Assembly (NCBI GenBank): GCA_045633845.1
Contig: JAZQZC010000046.1
Span: forward strand, 1 to 64,000
From: RGIG4708 sp045633845
GTDB taxonomy: Bacteria > Bacillota > Clostridia > UMGS1810
Direction of reading: 5' to 3'
DNA: 64,000 nt
In this document: piece by piece, positions 1 through 8,402 of the stretch
How the letters are laid out: the number at the start of each line of letters is the position of its first letter
Position numbering within the stretch: position 1 is the stretch's first letter
The notes under the pieces: model-generated
Told to the model about the DNA's origin: nothing
The model's input: only the letters and a program-made list of their open reading frames with translations
Database searches by the model: none
Position numbers and translations under genes: made by a program

Positions 1-60
1 AATATAATGTGTGTCGAAACTTATCTGAAAATAAACTAAAATTAGGAAGGGTATATCTAT

Positions 61-816
61 ATGGATATCATACAGAGTTTTTATGATAATTTGGCTTCAC
101 AATATGATAAACTTTTTCTTGATTGGCAAGCCACAACAAAAGAACAAGCTTTAATCTTGGATGAATTGTTTAAACACAATGGATATGGTAACCAGTCTAA
201 AATTCTTGATTGTGCTTGTGGTATTGGAACCCAGGCAATAGGGATTGCTTCTATGGGATATAATGTAACTGCTTCTGACATAAGTGATGGTGAACTTGAA
301 GAGGCGAGACAGCGAGCCAAGAAAAACGATGTAAAGATTTGTTTTAAACATGCCGACTTTCGGGTGTTATCCAAAACCTTTTCACAAGAGTTTGACATTA
401 TTATTGCTATGGATAATGCTTTGCCTCACATGCTTACAAAAAGTGATTTGGAAATTGCTGTCAAGAGTATAACAAGTATGTTAGCGACTGGCGGTATGTT
501 TGTTGCAAGTATTAGAGATTATGATGCACTGCTTGAAAGTAAGCCACCATATTCTGCACCATATATACATAAGACAGAAAAAGGACAAAGAGTATCTTTT
601 CAAACTTGGAGTTGGGATGGTGACTGTTACAAACTTATTCAGTATATCATCGAAGATGAAGAAACACTAAAAACAAATAAATTTGAATGTGAATATAGGG
701 CAGTTCGGAGAGAAGAACTCACAAACATACTTCTTTCTAATGGTTGTAGCAGTGTGGTATGGAAACTCCCTGAAGAAACAGGTTTTTACCAACCAATTGT
801 AATTGCAAAGAAATAA
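61..816 (+). CDS. Class I SAM-dependent methyltransferase
   Basis: A 251-residue protein with a Rossmann-type methyltransferase core. The SAM-binding glycine motif is ILDCACGIGTQAIGIA (about residues 47-62), followed by an acidic residue at the next strand end (TASDIS) and the motif IIAMDNALPHM. The layout resembles small glycine/sarcosine-type N-methyltransferases, but the substrate cannot be read from sequence. AGGAAGG lies 11 bases before the ATG. The gene stands alone, followed by a hairpin repeat. A second copy with a large internal deletion lies near 32.3 kb, and the 60 bases upstream are also similar there, so gene and flank were duplicated together. Function beyond methyl transfer is inference. 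Confidence 0.88.
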   Translation: MDIIQSFYDNLASQYDKLFLDWQATTKEQALILDELFKHNGYGNQSKILDCACGIGTQAIGIASMGYNVTASDISDGELEEARQRAKKNDVKICFKHADFRVLSKTFSQEFDIIIAMDNALPHMLTKSDLEIAVKSITSMLATGGMFVASIRDYDALLESKPPYSAPYIHKTEKGQRVSFQTWSWDGDCYKLIQYIIEDEETLKTNKFECEYRAVRREELTNILLSNGCSSVVWKLPEETGFYQPIVIAKK

Positions 817-841
817 TATTTTTTTGACCTTAACTTAACAC

Positions 842-886
842 GAACTTGACACCAAAAGGTTTGCATCTAAACCTTATATGTCGCAA
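842..886. repeat. Short intergenic hairpin repeat, copy 1
   Basis: Contains AAGGTTT-gcatct-AAACCTT (856-875), a 7-bp perfect stem with a 6-base loop, preceded by AACTTGAC and followed by TATRTGTCGCAAT. The same block recurs at 1686-1742 and, decayed, at 2240-2291. All three copies lie between single-gene units. It has no T-run, so it is not an obvious terminator. Confidence 0.75.
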
Positions 887-945
887 TAATAAACATACTT
901 TTTGATGATATAAAAAAACAAATGATGACTAGGAGGGGATATATT

Positions 946-1668
946 ATGAAAATACTTATTATAAGACATGCAGAACCAGATTATGCAAATAATACATTGA
1001 CAAATAAGGGATTTGTCGAGGCGGAATATCTTTCAGATAAACTTCAACACAGTAATATAACACATATTTATTCTTCACCGCTTAACAGGGCTTTTTTAAC
1101 TGCAAAACCAACAGCTGAAAAAATAAATAAAGAAGTAAAAATATGCGATTGGCTTACTGAGTTTGAAGGAAAAATAACTCTAAATAACGAAAAAAGAGTT
1201 CCATGGAATATGTTGCCGAGAATATGGCAGGAAGAAACAGAGGTTTTTAATATAAAAACATTTAAAAAAAGTAATTTGTATTCATCAAAGGATATGCCTG
1301 AAAAATATGAGTATGTAATAGAAGAATTTAATAAACTGTTGGAAAATCACGGAGCAAAGAGAGAAAATATAATTTACAAGGGCGAAAATAATAACGACAC
1401 AATTGCGATTTTTTGCCATTTTGCATTGGGAATGGTGCTTGCTTCGCACTTGACCGGTATTTCTCCAATTCTTTTGTGGCAAACTATGTTTCTGCCTACA
1501 TCTTCTGTTACTGAGTTTGTAACAGAAGAGAGAGTGAAAGGAGAATTTATATTTAAATGCAAGCAAATGGGAGATACTTCTCATTTGTACATAAAAGGTG
1601 AACCGGTTTCGAATTCAGGATTATATAGCGAATTTTTCGGCGGTGAAGGTACGGGTGCACAGGTGTAA
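946..1668 (+). CDS. Histidine phosphatase family protein (phosphoglycerate mutase-like)
   Basis: The start is the ATG at 946, 8 bases after a strong AGGAGGGG; an in-frame ATG at 922 has no ribosome site. The 240-residue product opens with MKILIIRHAEPDY, the phospho-histidine RHxx motif of the histidine phosphatase superfamily, and has YSSPLNRA (an arginine typical of the active site) and a distal catalytic His in FCHFALG (about residue 163). The middle insert (residues 75-150) is longer than in simple cobC/gpm-type members. The substrate is unknown. It sits alone between two copies of the hairpin repeat, like its neighbours. Confidence 0.85.
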   Translation: MKILIIRHAEPDYANNTLTNKGFVEAEYLSDKLQHSNITHIYSSPLNRAFLTAKPTAEKINKEVKICDWLTEFEGKITLNNEKRVPWNMLPRIWQEETEVFNIKTFKKSNLYSSKDMPEKYEYVIEEFNKLLENHGAKRENIIYKGENNNDTIAIFCHFALGMVLASHLTGISPILLWQTMFLPTSSVTEFVTEERVKGEFIFKCKQMGDTSHLYIKGEPVSNSGLYSEFFGGEGTGAQV

Positions 1669-1685
1669 ATTGAATTTTTAGTCCA

Positions 1686-1742
1686 AACTTGACTGGAACT
1701 TTCGCTGAAAAAGGTTTGCATCTAAACCTTATGTGTCGCAAT
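1686..1742. repeat. Short intergenic hairpin repeat, copy 2
   Basis: AAGGTTT (1711-1717), loop gcatct and AAACCTT (1724-1730) are identical to copy 1, with the same ACTTGAC on the left and TATGTGTCGCAATT on the right. The left arm is longer than in copy 1 (about 10 extra bases). It fills the gap between the two phosphatase genes. Confidence 0.75.
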
Positions 1743-1777
1743 TGTGTATCAAAATTTGTTGAAAATGGAGAAGTTTT

Positions 1778-2233
1778 ATGACAGGAGTTTTATTTATATG
1801 CCACGGCAATATATGCCGAAGCCCTATGGCAGAATTTGTTTTTAAGGATATTGTTGAAAAATTGGGCAGAAGTGATGAATTTAATGTGGCTTCTGCCGCT
1901 ACGAGCTATGAGGAGATAGGAAATCCCGTTCACTACGGAACATCAAGAATTTTGGACGAACTGAGAATATTGTACTCCCATAAGCGTGCAATACATTTGG
2001 AAAAATCTGATTATGAAAAATATGATTATTTAATTTGTATGGATGATTTGAATGTGCGTAACACCTTGCGGATTGTAGGCGGTGACAAGGAGAAAAAAAT
2101 ATTTAAATTACTTGATTTTGCCGATTCCAGCAGAGATGTTGCTGACCCATGGTATACAGGGGATTTCGATGCAACATACCAGGATGTCTTAAAGGGATGC
2201 AAAGGTCTCTTGAAACATATAGACAGTAAATAA
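1778..2233 (+). CDS. Low-molecular-weight protein tyrosine phosphatase
   Basis: A 151-residue protein of the usual family length. The P-loop CHGNICRS (residues 8-15) matches the CX5RS signature, and the catalytic acid lies in the DPWYTGDF motif near residue 123, as in family members. It dephosphorylates phosphotyrosine or a related small phosphate ester; the physiological substrate is not evident. TGGAGAAG precedes the ATG. A second, more divergent LMW phosphatase lies at 58.5 kb beside the t6A genes, so the two copies probably have different roles. Hairpin repeats lie on both sides. Confidence 0.92.
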   Translation: MTGVLFICHGNICRSPMAEFVFKDIVEKLGRSDEFNVASAATSYEEIGNPVHYGTSRILDELRILYSHKRAIHLEKSDYEKYDYLICMDDLNVRNTLRIVGGDKEKKIFKLLDFADSSRDVADPWYTGDFDATYQDVLKGCKGLLKHIDSK

Positions 2234-2239
2234 AATTAT

Positions 2240-2291
2240 CAAGTAATTGAAAATTGCATGTCAACAAGTGAGGGACATCTAAACCTTATAT
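2240..2291. repeat. Short intergenic hairpin repeat, decayed copy 3
   Basis: Retains ACATCTAAACCTTATATA of the consensus and a shortened pairing AGG...CCT (2271-2286). The left arm and the right-end TGTCGCAA are degraded. Its position, between an LMW phosphatase and dtd, fits the one-gene, one-repeat spacing of the first 2.3 kb. Confidence 0.5.
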
Positions 2292-2316
2292 ACTTTACAG
2301 AAAAGAGGAATAACAT

Positions 2317-2766
2317 ATGAAATTTGTATTACAAAGAGTACTCGAAGCAAATGTTGAAGTAGACGGCGAAATCAAGGGCAAAATCGACAAGGGATATTTG
2401 CTGCTTGTTGGTATATCCAATGAGGACACAGCCGAAATTGCCGACAAAATGATACAAAAGGTTGCAAAGCTTCGTATTTTTGAGGATGAAAATGGCAAAA
2501 CAAACCTGAGCATAGACCAGGTTGGGGGAGGGATACTTGTAGTTTCGCAGTTTACTCTTTGTGCCGACTGCAAAAAAGGCAACAGACCAAGCTTTACAAA
2601 TTCAGGCAGCCCTGCATTGGCGGAGGAGTTGTATGAATACATACTAAACAGATGCAGAGAGATGTTTAAAAATACACAGAGCGGAGTATTTGGAGCCGAT
2701 ATGAAAGTTTCACTTGTCAATGATGGCCCCTTTACCCTTGTGCTTGACAGCAAAGAAATATTATGA
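2317..2766 (+). CDS. dtd: D-aminoacyl-tRNA deacylase
   Basis: A 149-residue protein of standard length for Dtd, which hydrolyses D-amino acids (and glycine) mischarged on tRNA and so protects translation. The active-site motif SQFTLCAD lies around residues 79-86 and the cross-subunit Gly-Pro motif appears as VNDGPFT (about 135-141). The N-terminus MKFVLQRVLEANVEVDG is typical. AAAGAGGAATAAC supplies the ribosome site. It is a core gene and marks the end of the accessory block to its left. Confidence 0.96.
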   Translation: MKFVLQRVLEANVEVDGEIKGKIDKGYLLLVGISNEDTAEIADKMIQKVAKLRIFEDENGKTNLSIDQVGGGILVVSQFTLCADCKKGNRPSFTNSGSPALAEELYEYILNRCREMFKNTQSGVFGADMKVSLVNDGPFTLVLDSKEIL

Positions 2767-2973
2767 CATTTGTTAATCCGTAAAAATAAACAAAAAACAA
2801 AGGCTTTTTTGTGGAATGTGTCACAATGTGATTTTTTTCACAAAAAACCTTTATTTTTTTGCTCAAATATGTTAAAATGTAATAAATTGCAGGCGTTTTG
2901 TGCCGCGGTTAAAAATTCATAAATTACCGAGCGTGTAATTGTGCGATATATATGATTTTAGGAGGATTGTTGT
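2767..2973 (+). other. Intergenic region upstream of the hydrogenase operon
   Basis: Holds an A/T-rich stretch with TTTTTTGTG (2805-2813) and CACAAAAAA (2839-2847) as an imperfect inverted repeat, which may end dtd transcription. A possible weak promoter (TTGCTC at 2859, about 17 bases before ATAAAT) follows. AGGAGG sits just before the hydrogenase start. I see no clear Rex-type operator. Confidence 0.4.
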
Positions 2974-3459
2974 ATGGCTCGTATTAGTGAAGCGGGAGTT
3001 AAAAAGATTTGCGACATCTGCGACAGATACGCAAACGAAAAAACTCCTCTTATGATGATTTTGAGTGACATTCAGAATGAGTACGGATATATTCCGCTGG
3101 ATGTTCAGCAAATCGTTTCGGAGGAGACGGGAATTTCGGTAGCCGAAATTTACGGCGTTGTAACCTTTTATTCCTTTTTCTCACTTAACCCAAAGGGCAA
3201 GTATGTAATAGGTTGTTGTATGGGTACAGCTTGCTATGTAAAAGGAGCACAGCTGGTTATGGACAAATTTTGTGAAATTCTTGGCATTAACCCGGGGGAA
3301 ACTACTGCCGACGGTATGTTTACAATTGACGCACTCAGATGCATCGGTGCCTGTGGTATAGCACCGGCAGTTACAATCAATGGCAAAGTATATCCTAAGC
3401 TATCTGTAGATCAGGTGGCGCCTATTATTGAAAACTATCGCTCGGGAGGTGCAAACTAA
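2974..3459 (+). CDS. hydC: NuoE-like [2Fe-2S] subunit of electron-bifurcating [FeFe] hydrogenase
   Basis: A 161-residue thioredoxin-fold ferredoxin of the NuoE/HndA family. It has YGVVTFYSFFSL, then the four [2Fe-2S] cysteines in CCMGTACYVKGA and in ALRCIGACGIAP. It is the small subunit of the soluble trimeric hydrogenase, which couples NADH and reduced ferredoxin to H2 formation. The next gene starts on the last base of this stop codon, so the subunits are translationally coupled. AGGAGG before the ATG decides the start. The symbol follows Thermotoga usage; hndA is an equivalent name. Confidence 0.95.
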   Translation: MARISEAGVKKICDICDRYANEKTPLMMILSDIQNEYGYIPLDVQQIVSEETGISVAEIYGVVTFYSFFSLNPKGKYVIGCCMGTACYVKGAQLVMDKFCEILGINPGETTADGMFTIDALRCIGACGIAPAVTINGKVYPKLSVDQVAPIIENYRSGGAN

Positions 3460-5339
3460 TGAAAACATTTGCTGAATTGGATTCTAAAATTTGCAGCTGT
3501 ACAGAGGCACTTACAAGCAAGATTGACGGTTCTAACGGTAAACGTGCCATTTTGCTTTGCGGTGGTACAGGCTGCCTTTCATCCGACTCAATGGACATAA
3601 AACAAGAATTTGAAAAGCTTGTTGAAAAGAATAATATGAGCGATAAGGTAACAGTTAACATTGTTGGCTGCTTTGGCTTTTGCTCACAGGGTCCATTTGT
3701 TAAAATCTTCCCCGAAGATACACTTTATCGTCTTGTTAAGGTAGAAGACGTTGAAGAAATTTTTGAAAAAGACATTATGAACGGCGAAATAGTAGAAAGA
3801 CTCCTATATGTAGAACCTCTCACAAACGAAAAGGTTGCAAAACAGGATGATATCAACTTCTACAAAAAGCAAAAACGTATTGCTCTTCACGGCTGTGGAG
3901 TAATTAACCCTGAAGATATAAACGAAGCAATGGGTGAGGGCGCTTTTTCCGGTCTTAAACGTGCACTTTCTATGGAACCTAAAGAGGTTATCGACGAAGT
4001 ACTGGCAGCAGGACTCCGCGGTCGTGGTGGTGCAGGCTTCCCCACAGGACGCAAGTGGTCTTTTGCATATGCCAACGCAGCAGACCAGAAATATGTGGTA
4101 TGTAACGGTGACGAGGGTGACCCTGGTGCATTTATGGATCGCTCTATTCTCGAGGGAAATCCTTTTGCGGTGCTCGAGGGTATGATGATTGCAGGTTATG
4201 CTATCGGCGCAACCGAAGGTTACTTCTATGTGCGTGCAGAATATCCTATAGCCGTTAACCGCTTGCAGAACGCCATCAATCAGATGAACGAGGTAGGCAT
4301 TCTTGGCGAAAATATCATGGGCACAGGCTTTAGCTTTCAGGCTCATATACGCCTTGGTGCAGGTGCGTTTGTGTGCGGTGAAGAAACTGCTCTTCTTAAC
4401 TCTATCGAAGGTAAGCGCGGTATGCCGCGTCCACGTCCTCCGTTCCCTGCAGTTAAGGGTTTGTGGGGCAAACCTACTATTGTTAATAATGTAGAAACAC
4501 TTGCGTGCGTACCTTACATACTCCGTGAGGGAGCTGCTAAATTTGCGGAATGTGGAACTGAGGGCTCAAAGGGTACAAAGGTATTTGCTCTCGGCGGCAA
4601 GGTTAACAATGTTGGCCTTGTGGAAATTCCTATGGGTACTACACTCAGAGAACTTATTTATGACATTGGCGGCGGTATTCCAAACGGCAAGCAATTCAAA
4701 GCTATCCAGACAGGCGGTCCTTCGGGCGGATGCTTAACTGTCGAAAGCCTTGACGAACCTATCGATTTTGATAACCTTGTTGCAAAAGGCTCAATGATGG
4801 GCTCGGGTGGTGCCATTGTAATGGATGAAGATAACTGTATGGTAGACGTTGCAAAATTCTATATGGAATTTATCTGTGACGAATCATGCGGCAAATGCTC
4901 TCCTTGCCGTATCGGTACAAAGAGAATGCTCGAAATTCTCACACGTATTACCGAAGGTAAAGGAACTATGCAGGATTTGGAGGAGCTGGAAGAGCTTGGA
5001 ACACACGTTCAGAAAAACTCTCTCTGTGCTCTCGGTCAGACTGCTGCTAACCCTATTATTTCAACTCTTAAGCACTTTAAAGACGAATATCTTGCTCACA
5101 TAGTTGACAAAAAATGTCCAGCAAAGGTATGTAAAAAGCTTATTCAGTACACCATTATTCAAGATCAGTGCTTTGGCTGCGGTGTATGCTCAAAAGCTTG
5201 CCCTGTTGGCTGTATCGAAAGAACAGATTATGTTGCTCCGGGCAAAAAGCTTGCATCATTCCAGATTGACCCAAGCAAGTGCGTTAAATGCGGCGCTTGT
5301 ATGGCTACCTGTAAGTTCAAGGCAATTGTGCAGAAGTAA
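3459..5339 (+). CDS. hydB: NuoF-like NADH/FMN-binding hydrogenase subunit
   Basis: A 626-residue flavoprotein. Residues 1-115 form a thioredoxin-like [2Fe-2S] domain (CGGTGCLSS, CFGFCSQGP). Then comes the NuoF core with the NADH/FMN loop GLRGRGGAGFPTGRKW (about 185-200), FMN motif GDEGDPGAFMDR, and the N3-type cluster ligands ESCGKCSPCRIG plus a later Cys. The C-terminus carries two ferredoxin [4Fe-4S] motifs (CFGCGVCSKACP and CVKCGACMATCK). This domain order is that of HydB/HndC in bifurcating hydrogenases, where it is the NAD(H) and flavin bifurcation site. Middle gene of the three-gene operon. Confidence 0.96.
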   Translation: MKTFAELDSKICSCTEALTSKIDGSNGKRAILLCGGTGCLSSDSMDIKQEFEKLVEKNNMSDKVTVNIVGCFGFCSQGPFVKIFPEDTLYRLVKVEDVEEIFEKDIMNGEIVERLLYVEPLTNEKVAKQDDINFYKKQKRIALHGCGVINPEDINEAMGEGAFSGLKRALSMEPKEVIDEVLAAGLRGRGGAGFPTGRKWSFAYANAADQKYVVCNGDEGDPGAFMDRSILEGNPFAVLEGMMIAGYAIGATEGYFYVRAEYPIAVNRLQNAINQMNEVGILGENIMGTGFSFQAHIRLGAGAFVCGEETALLNSIEGKRGMPRPRPPFPAVKGLWGKPTIVNNVETLACVPYILREGAAKFAECGTEGSKGTKVFALGGKVNNVGLVEIPMGTTLRELIYDIGGGIPNGKQFKAIQTGGPSGGCLTVESLDEPIDFDNLVAKGSMMGSGGAIVMDEDNCMVDVAKFYMEFICDESCGKCSPCRIGTKRMLEILTRITEGKGTMQDLEELEELGTHVQKNSLCALGQTAANPIISTLKHFKDEYLAHIVDKKCPAKVCKKLIQYTIIQDQCFGCGVCSKACPVGCIERTDYVAPGKKLASFQIDPSKCVKCGACMATCKFKAIVQK

Positions 5340-5354
5340 TAGGAGGATAATCAG

Positions 5355-7121
5355 ATGAGTAAAATTAATATAAAAATTGAAGGTGTCTCCTATCAGGTAG
5401 ATGAAGGCTTAACAATACTTGAAGCTGCAAAAAAATGCGGCTACGAGATTCCTTCGCTTTGTGCATTCAATCATGGTGAATGCTCCAACGGCTCCTGCCG
5501 TGTATGTCTGGTAGAAGTAAAGGGTGCAAGAGGTCTTGTTGCTTCTTGTGTGTACCCTGTAAACGAAGGTATGGAAATTTATATTTCCACACCCGCTGCT
5601 TCGGAGGCACGTCGTGCATCTGTTGAGCTCCTTCTTTCAAACCACAATCAAAATTGTCAGCAGTGTGACAAAAATGGTCAGTGTGAGCTGCTTAATGTTG
5701 CATATATCACAGGCGCGCGTGAAGGTCGTTATCAGGGCACAAAAACTCCTGTAACTGTTGATGAACTCACACCTTCTATAGTTCGCGATACATCAAAATG
5801 TATTTTGTGCGGACGTTGCGTATCAAGATGTCAGAATGCTCACGGACTTGGTATTCTTGGTTTTGAAAACAGAGGCTTTAAAACCATTGTCGGCCCGGCC
5901 GAAAACCGCTCTATGGCAAATTCGCCTTGTATTTTGTGCGGTCAGTGCGTAAGCGTATGTCCTACGGGCGCCCTTATGGAAAAGAGCGAAATCGCAAAGG
6001 TTGACGAAGCTATGAAAGCAGGCAAACATGTTGTAGTTCAGACAGCTCCTGCAGTTCGTGCAGCTCTTGGTGAAGAGTTTGGTATGCCTGTCGGTACTGC
6101 TGTTACAGGCAAAATGGTTGCAGCACTTAAGCGTCTTGGCTTTGACAAGGTGTATGACACAAATTTTGCTGCCGACCTTACAATTATGGAAGAGGGCACA
6201 GAGCTTCTTACAAGAATTAAAGAGGGCGGAGTACTCCCGATGATTACATCATGCTCACCGGGGTGGATAAATTACGCAGAATATAACTATGGTGACCTCT
6301 TGCCTCATCTTTCGAGCTGCAAGTCACCCCATCAGATGCAGGGTGCGATTATCAAATCGTACTATGCTGATAAAAACGGCATAGACCCGAGAGATATCTT
6401 TGTTGTGTCTATTATGCCTTGTACTGCAAAAAAAGACGAAAAAGAACGCGAACAGATGCAGAATGACGGCATCAAGGATGTAGATGCAGTTCTTACAACA
6501 CGCGAGCTCGCTCGTATGATTAAACGTGCAGGCATCTTGTTTACCAAGCTCCCTGATGAAGAATTTGACCAGGATTTAATGGGTGACTACACAGGTGCAG
6601 GTGTTATATTCGGTGTTACAGGCGGCGTTATGGAAGCGGCCCTTAGAACAGTTTACTATGTACTCACAGGCAATGAGCACGATGGTATCACATTTGAGGC
6701 TGTTCGTGGCTTTGACGGCATCCGTGAAGCATCTGTTGACATCAACGGAACTGTTGTAAATGTAGCTATTGCACACGGTATGAAAAATGCAAAGGTGTTG
6801 CTTGACGATATTCGTGCAGGCAAATCAAAATATCACTTTATCGAAATTATGGGTTGCCCGGGTGGTTGTATCGCTGGCGGTGGTCAGCCGATTATACGAC
6901 CGTGCTTCCTTCCTAATGAGGATGATGATATTCTTGACACCTACAAAGCTAAAAGAGCAAAAGCTCTTTACAGTGAGGACGAAAGACTTGTGCTCCGTCA
7001 ATCTCACAACAATCCGCAAATCAAGCAGTTGTATGATGACTTTCTTGGCAAGCCAAACTCACACAAGGCTCACGAGCTACTCCATACAACATATAACCCA
7101 AGAGTTGGTTTTAACGATTAA
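5355..7121 (+). CDS. hydA: [FeFe] hydrogenase catalytic subunit
   Basis: A 588-residue enzyme. An N-terminal [2Fe-2S] domain (CAFNHGECSNGSCRVC) is followed by the His/Cys-ligated cluster (NHNQNCQQCDKNGQCEL), two [4Fe-4S] motifs (CILCGRCVSRC, CILCGQCVSVCP) and the H-cluster domain with signatures L1 TSCSPGWINY, L2 MPCTAKKDE and L3 IMGCPGGCIAGGGQP. All H-cluster cysteines are present. It produces or oxidises H2 and, with the two genes before it, matches the trimeric NADH/ferredoxin-coupled type. AGGAGG lies 8 bases before the ATG. A strong terminator follows. Confidence 0.97.
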   Translation: MSKINIKIEGVSYQVDEGLTILEAAKKCGYEIPSLCAFNHGECSNGSCRVCLVEVKGARGLVASCVYPVNEGMEIYISTPAASEARRASVELLLSNHNQNCQQCDKNGQCELLNVAYITGAREGRYQGTKTPVTVDELTPSIVRDTSKCILCGRCVSRCQNAHGLGILGFENRGFKTIVGPAENRSMANSPCILCGQCVSVCPTGALMEKSEIAKVDEAMKAGKHVVVQTAPAVRAALGEEFGMPVGTAVTGKMVAALKRLGFDKVYDTNFAADLTIMEEGTELLTRIKEGGVLPMITSCSPGWINYAEYNYGDLLPHLSSCKSPHQMQGAIIKSYYADKNGIDPRDIFVVSIMPCTAKKDEKEREQMQNDGIKDVDAVLTTRELARMIKRAGILFTKLPDEEFDQDLMGDYTGAGVIFGVTGGVMEAALRTVYYVLTGNEHDGITFEAVRGFDGIREASVDINGTVVNVAIAHGMKNAKVLLDDIRAGKSKYHFIEIMGCPGGCIAGGGQPIIRPCFLPNEDDDILDTYKAKRAKALYSEDERLVLRQSHNNPQIKQLYDDFLGKPNSHKAHELLHTTYNPRVGFND

Positions 7122-7134
7122 TAATCAATTATAT

Positions 7135-7173
7135 AACGCAAAAAGCAGAGGATTTTCCTCTGCTTTTTGCGTT
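7135..7173. terminator. Bidirectional intrinsic terminator between hydA and hydF
   Basis: AACGCAAAAAGCAGAGGA (7135-7152) pairs perfectly over 18 bp with 7156-7173, with a 3-base loop. A-rich and T-rich arms give a U-tract in both directions, as expected between convergent operons. Confidence 0.93.
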
Positions 7174-7202
7174 ATGGGAATATGAATTAAAATTAATACT
7201 AT

Positions 7203-8402
7203 TTATAGTAATTTTGCAACATCGGGGAATATTTCAAGGCTTCGCTTTAAAATTCCGTTAATATGTGCAATTGCAACTCCGTAGTTAACAATAGGTATAT
7301 TTGCAGCTTTTGCCATTTTAATTCTGTGCTTCATTTCTGCTTGGTTAAGCATACATCCTCCGCAGTGAACCACAAGCTTATAAGCTGATAAATCCCTTGG
7401 AAACTCTCCACCCGAAGTAAAGTCAAACTCAATTATGCTGCCCGAAAAATCCTTTATCCATTTTGGCAGCTTGACAGTTCCTATGTCGCCGCACTGACGA
7501 TGATGGGTACATCCCTCGGATATCAGTATTTTATCGCCGTCCTTTAGCCTTGACAGCATTGCCGCACCTCGCACCAATATTTCAAGCTCACCTTTGTATC
7601 TGGCAAACAAAATAGAAAACGAGGAAAGAGGAATATCATTTGGCACAATTTTTGCTACTTTGCCAAAGGCTTGTGAGTCTGTTATAACCATTTTTGGCTT
7701 TTTGCCAAGTGCAGCAAGAGCGCCTGCCAGCTGTTCGGGCTGACACACAACCGAAGTGCATCCCGAGTCAAGTATATCGCGGATTGTCTGCTGCTGCGGC
7801 AAAATAAGGCGCTCCTTTGGTGCCGACTCATCAATGGGAGTCACAAGTACAACAATATCATCTTTTTCAATTAAATCACCAACAAGCTTTTTGTTGTTTG
7901 TATTGTTTTGTGAAATAGCGCCAATCATCAGTTTGAGTTCGTTTATATTTGTGTTGTATTTTGCGCTTACCCATATATTTTGCTGGTCGGCAGGTGGTAT
8001 ATCAGACAGTAAATCGGACTTATTGTGAGCTATAATATACGGGAGTTTTTTGTCCTTTATTATATTTATGAATTCTTTTTCCAATGCATCAAGCTCATAT
8101 TGTGCATCTGATATCAGAATTGCGACATCGATTTTTGCAAGAACTTCACGTGCTTTTTGAACACGAAGCTCTCCGAGCATGCCCTCGTCATCAAATCCCG
8201 GGGTGTCAATTATTACAACAGGGCCGATGGGCAGCAGCTCCATTGATTTTTTAACAGGGTCTGTTGTTGTACCTTTTACGTCAGACACTACACTGAGAGC
8301 CTGGCCTGTTACCGCATTTACAACACTTGATTTACCTGCATTACGCTTTCCAAAAAATGCTATGTGCACCCTCTCGGCGCTTGGTGTGGTATGAAAACTC
8401 AT
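7203..8402 (-). CDS. hydF: [FeFe] hydrogenase H-cluster maturation GTPase
   Basis: A 399-residue GTPase that acts as scaffold and carrier for the 2Fe subcluster before transfer to HydA. The GTPase domain has G1 GKRNAGKSS (about 17-25), G2 TTTDPV, G3 DTPGFDD and G4 AHNKSD. The C-terminal cluster-binding ligands appear as CTHHRQCGD and HCGGCM, matching the HydF pattern of one His-rich and one CxxC motif. Its start overlaps the hydG stop as ATGA, so the two are coupled. Last gene of the maturation operon. Confidence 0.96.
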   Translation of the reverse strand: MSFHTTPSAERVHIAFFGKRNAGKSSVVNAVTGQALSVVSDVKGTTTDPVKKSMELLPIGPVVIIDTPGFDDEGMLGELRVQKAREVLAKIDVAILISDAQYELDALEKEFINIIKDKKLPYIIAHNKSDLLSDIPPADQQNIWVSAKYNTNINELKLMIGAISQNNTNNKKLVGDLIEKDDIVVLVTPIDESAPKERLILPQQQTIRDILDSGCTSVVCQPEQLAGALAALGKKPKMVITDSQAFGKVAKIVPNDIPLSSFSILFARYKGELEILVRGAAMLSRLKDGDKILISEGCTHHRQCGDIGTVKLPKWIKDFSGSIIEFDFTSGGEFPRDLSAYKLVVHCGGCMLNQAEMKHRIKMAKAANIPIVNYGVAIAHINGILKRSLEIFPDVAKLL

